This document shows, one piece after another, positions 7,181 to 8,158 of a stretch of DNA of 8,158 nucleotides. Numbering within the stretch: the first letter of the stretch is position 1; every line of letters begins with the position of its first letter. Origin of the DNA: Cyanobacteria bacterium UBA11153 (lineage in GTDB: Bacteria; Cyanobacteriota; Cyanobacteriia; Cyanobacteriales; Coleofasciculaceae); assembly GCA_003511885.1 (NCBI GenBank), contig DOIX01000400.1:5598-13755 (forward strand), written 5' to 3'. The notes beneath the pieces were generated by a model. The model was not told where the DNA came from. It saw nothing but the letters and a program-made list of their open reading frames with translations, and made no database searches. The position numbers and the translations under genes are program-made.

Positions 7181-7216
7181 CTAAAAGCCATGTCCTATAA
7201 GACTTTTAGGTTATAG
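7181..7216 (+). other. Two overlapping, mutually exclusive hairpins
   Basis: CTAAAAG (7181-7187) pairs with CTTTTAG (7203-7209). CTATAA (7195-7200) pairs with TTATAG (7211-7216). The loop of the first contains an arm of the second, so the two cannot form together. If transcription of the downstream gene begins upstream of here, this would lie in a leader of about 300 nt. There is no T-run or start codon to tie it to attenuation. Confidence 0.3.
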
Positions 7217-7237
7217 AGACCAGGATAGAGTCCCCGG

Positions 7238-7292
7238 TTATGTGAAGCTTTGATGAAGAAAACTAGTGACTTGTATGAAGATTCGATGAAGA
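7238..7292 (+). promoter_or_regulatory. Five phased 11-bp direct repeats, response-regulator-like
   Basis: Cut into 11-mers from 7238 the sequence reads TTATGTGAAGC, TTTGATGAAGA, AAACTAGTGAC (degenerate), TTGTATGAAGA and TTCGATGAAGA, giving a consensus TTNNATGAAGA. ATGAAGA starts at 7253, 7275 and 7286. An 11-bp direct-repeat period is the spacing of PhoB/OmpR-type sites, including cyanobacterial Pho boxes, but the half-site here does not match the Pho consensus CTTAACCT in either orientation. It lies 211-265 bp upstream of the secreted-protein start and about 45 bp upstream of TATAAA at 7337. Confidence 0.4.
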
Positions 7293-7502
7293 TGTGCTTT
7301 GGGGTATTGCAAAGCCCAGAGGCAAATAGTACTTTGTATAAAGAACGAAAAATAAAAAATTAATCAAGAGCGAGCCAAGGGTAGGAAAAGGTTACATAGA
7401 TATATATTGTTAATCTGCGATCGCGTAATTTGATCTCTGTATGTAGCCGATAGTGTCATCAGGATATATTCTTCACTAATTTTATTGCCGAGAAACAAGA
7501 CA

Positions 7503-8158
7503 ATGAAAAACAACTCCATTTCCATATTTGCCGGGTTATTAGCCACAAGTACTTTAGCTCTAGCCGCTGTTCCTGCTGAGGCATCTACTTTTTTGGGACT
7601 TAATTACACTCCTACTCCCGGTACTGCTATTCACAACACTTCTGGCGCAATTCTCGACCCATACACGATTTCCTACGAAACCAGTACATTTATGGGTGAT
7701 GGGAAAACTTATGAATTTAGTGTATTGACACCAGACGGGCTGGGTTCCAGAGGAATGAAACTCTCTACCTTTGGCTTCCTCGTCAACAACAGCACCTTTA
7801 GCCCCGTGTTCACAGAAACAAAACCTTATGATACAGGTTCTAAGGGCAACACAAATGATTGGCTGGGAACCTGCAAAACAGGCACTATAGTACCCTGCAC
7901 AGTTAAATACACCTTTGCAAAAGATGTCAAGTATCAACTGGTTCTGTCACCAGATTATCAGAAAAAATTGAAGACCTACGGGGTGTATCAGAAGGATAGC
8001 TATACCTTTGACTTACTATCTGATGAAGTGAAGGCGATGACAACGACGACTGTATCCGAACTAGGAGCTTACTTCTTGGGTATTGAGGATGGTCAGTACA
8101 ATTCGCCCAAAGGTGGAAAATATTCTGACTTCCAAGATTGGGTTGTTAAAGTTAAAGC
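7503..8158 (+). CDS. Secreted protein, N-terminal part; possible PEP-CTERM protein (cut by window edge)
   Basis: The ATG at 7503 opens a frame with no stop to the window edge (218 codons plus two bases). GAGAAA at 7490-7495 is a plausible ribosome binding site. Residues 1-27 are a Sec signal peptide: Lys2, a hydrophobic core at about 8-23, and an AEA cleavage motif before Ser28, so the product is exported. The mature part is rich in Thr, Tyr, Gly and Asp, with two cysteines (C124, C132) eight residues apart that could form a disulfide. Near the edge, LGIEDG (192-197) followed by YSDFQDWVVKVK (207-218) resembles the acidic end of DUF4114-type domains, often followed in cyanobacteria by a PEP-CTERM sorting tail. 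That assignment is inference; the tail is outside the window. No specific family was recognised and no function is claimed. Confidence 0.85.
   Translation, partial: MKNNSISIFAGLLATSTLALAAVPAEASTFLGLNYTPTPGTAIHNTSGAILDPYTISYETSTFMGDGKTYEFSVLTPDGLGSRGMKLSTFGFLVNNSTFSPVFTETKPYDTGSKGNTNDWLGTCKTGTIVPCTVKYTFAKDVKYQLVLSPDYQKKLKTYGVYQKDSYTFDLLSDEVKAMTTTTVSELGAYFLGIEDGQYNSPKGGKYSDFQDWVVKVK

Larger units (their letters stand above)
6825..7502. other. Divergent spacer between glgP and the secreted-protein gene
   Basis: This 678-bp spacer has no supported gene. It holds the control regions of two divergent genes plus repeats: a GC-rich palindromic unit (6900-6950), an AT-rich palindrome (7027-7046), a degenerate heptamer array (7075-7123), overlapping hairpins (7181-7216) and phased 11-bp repeats (7238-7292), each listed separately. 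For the plus-strand gene a lone TATAAA lies at 7337-7342; I could not place a well-spaced -35/-10 pair for either gene. Confidence 0.6.

Noticed and set aside
7286..7363. Plus-strand 25-codon frame from an ATG within the 11-bp repeats
   Set aside because: It is very short, has no ribosome binding site, and its ATG belongs to the repeated ATGAAGA unit; chance is enough to explain it.
7364..7937. Two minus-strand open frames (60 and 125 codons) opposite the secreted-protein gene
   Set aside because: The plus-strand frame has a signal peptide, a ribosome binding site and good codon structure; the opposite frames are its shadows.

Overview
The window looks like chromosomal DNA from a cyanobacterium, most likely a filamentous one. 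Three things point there. The octamer GCGATCGC (HIP1) occurs six times (starting at 764, 1023, 3503, 4908, 6630 and 7417), where chance predicts about 0.1. The intergenic regions are full of tandem heptanucleotide arrays of the STRR kind known from filamentous cyanobacteria. RibBA also carries a C-terminal extension, and from memory (no search was possible) RibBA and ArgC resemble cyanobacterial homologues. No rRNA, tRNA, insertion sequence, CRISPR array or prophage gene is visible.

Layout. 1-727 has no intact gene. It holds a probable small minus-strand pseudogene (36-302), a GC-rich palindromic repeat (59-106), a CCCTAG(T/C) heptamer array (321-355) that runs into a perfect extended -10 motif (353-361), and a terminator-like hairpin (634-672); a short plus-strand RNA between the last two is possible. 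728-2398 (minus) is ribBA. 2399-3081 is a divergent spacer with a 40-nt two-part hairpin (2578-2617), a GGGACTA array (2677-2756) and a TC(A/C)ACTG array (2826-2979). 3082-4140 (plus) is argC. 4141-4316 is a convergent spacer made almost wholly of short repeats, including a 38-bp direct duplication. 4317-6824 (minus) is glgP, whose stop codon lies inside the last repeat unit. 6825-7502 is a divergent spacer with a palindromic repeat, another heptamer array, overlapping hairpins and five 11-bp phased direct repeats. 7503 to the right edge (plus) is the start of a secreted protein gene, cut by the window end.

The three complete genes are housekeeping genes of separate pathways: riboflavin synthesis, arginine synthesis and glycogen breakdown. 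Their orientations alternate (minus, plus, minus, plus), so none of them forms an operon with another here. The interest lies between the genes. Every intergenic region carries at least one CCCTAG-type heptamer array, and the G-rich strand of each array fits or nearly fits a G-quadruplex motif. The partial gene at the right edge has a signal peptide, an acidic D-F-x-D segment like that of some PEP-CTERM/DUF4114 surface proteins, and a possible response-regulator site upstream.
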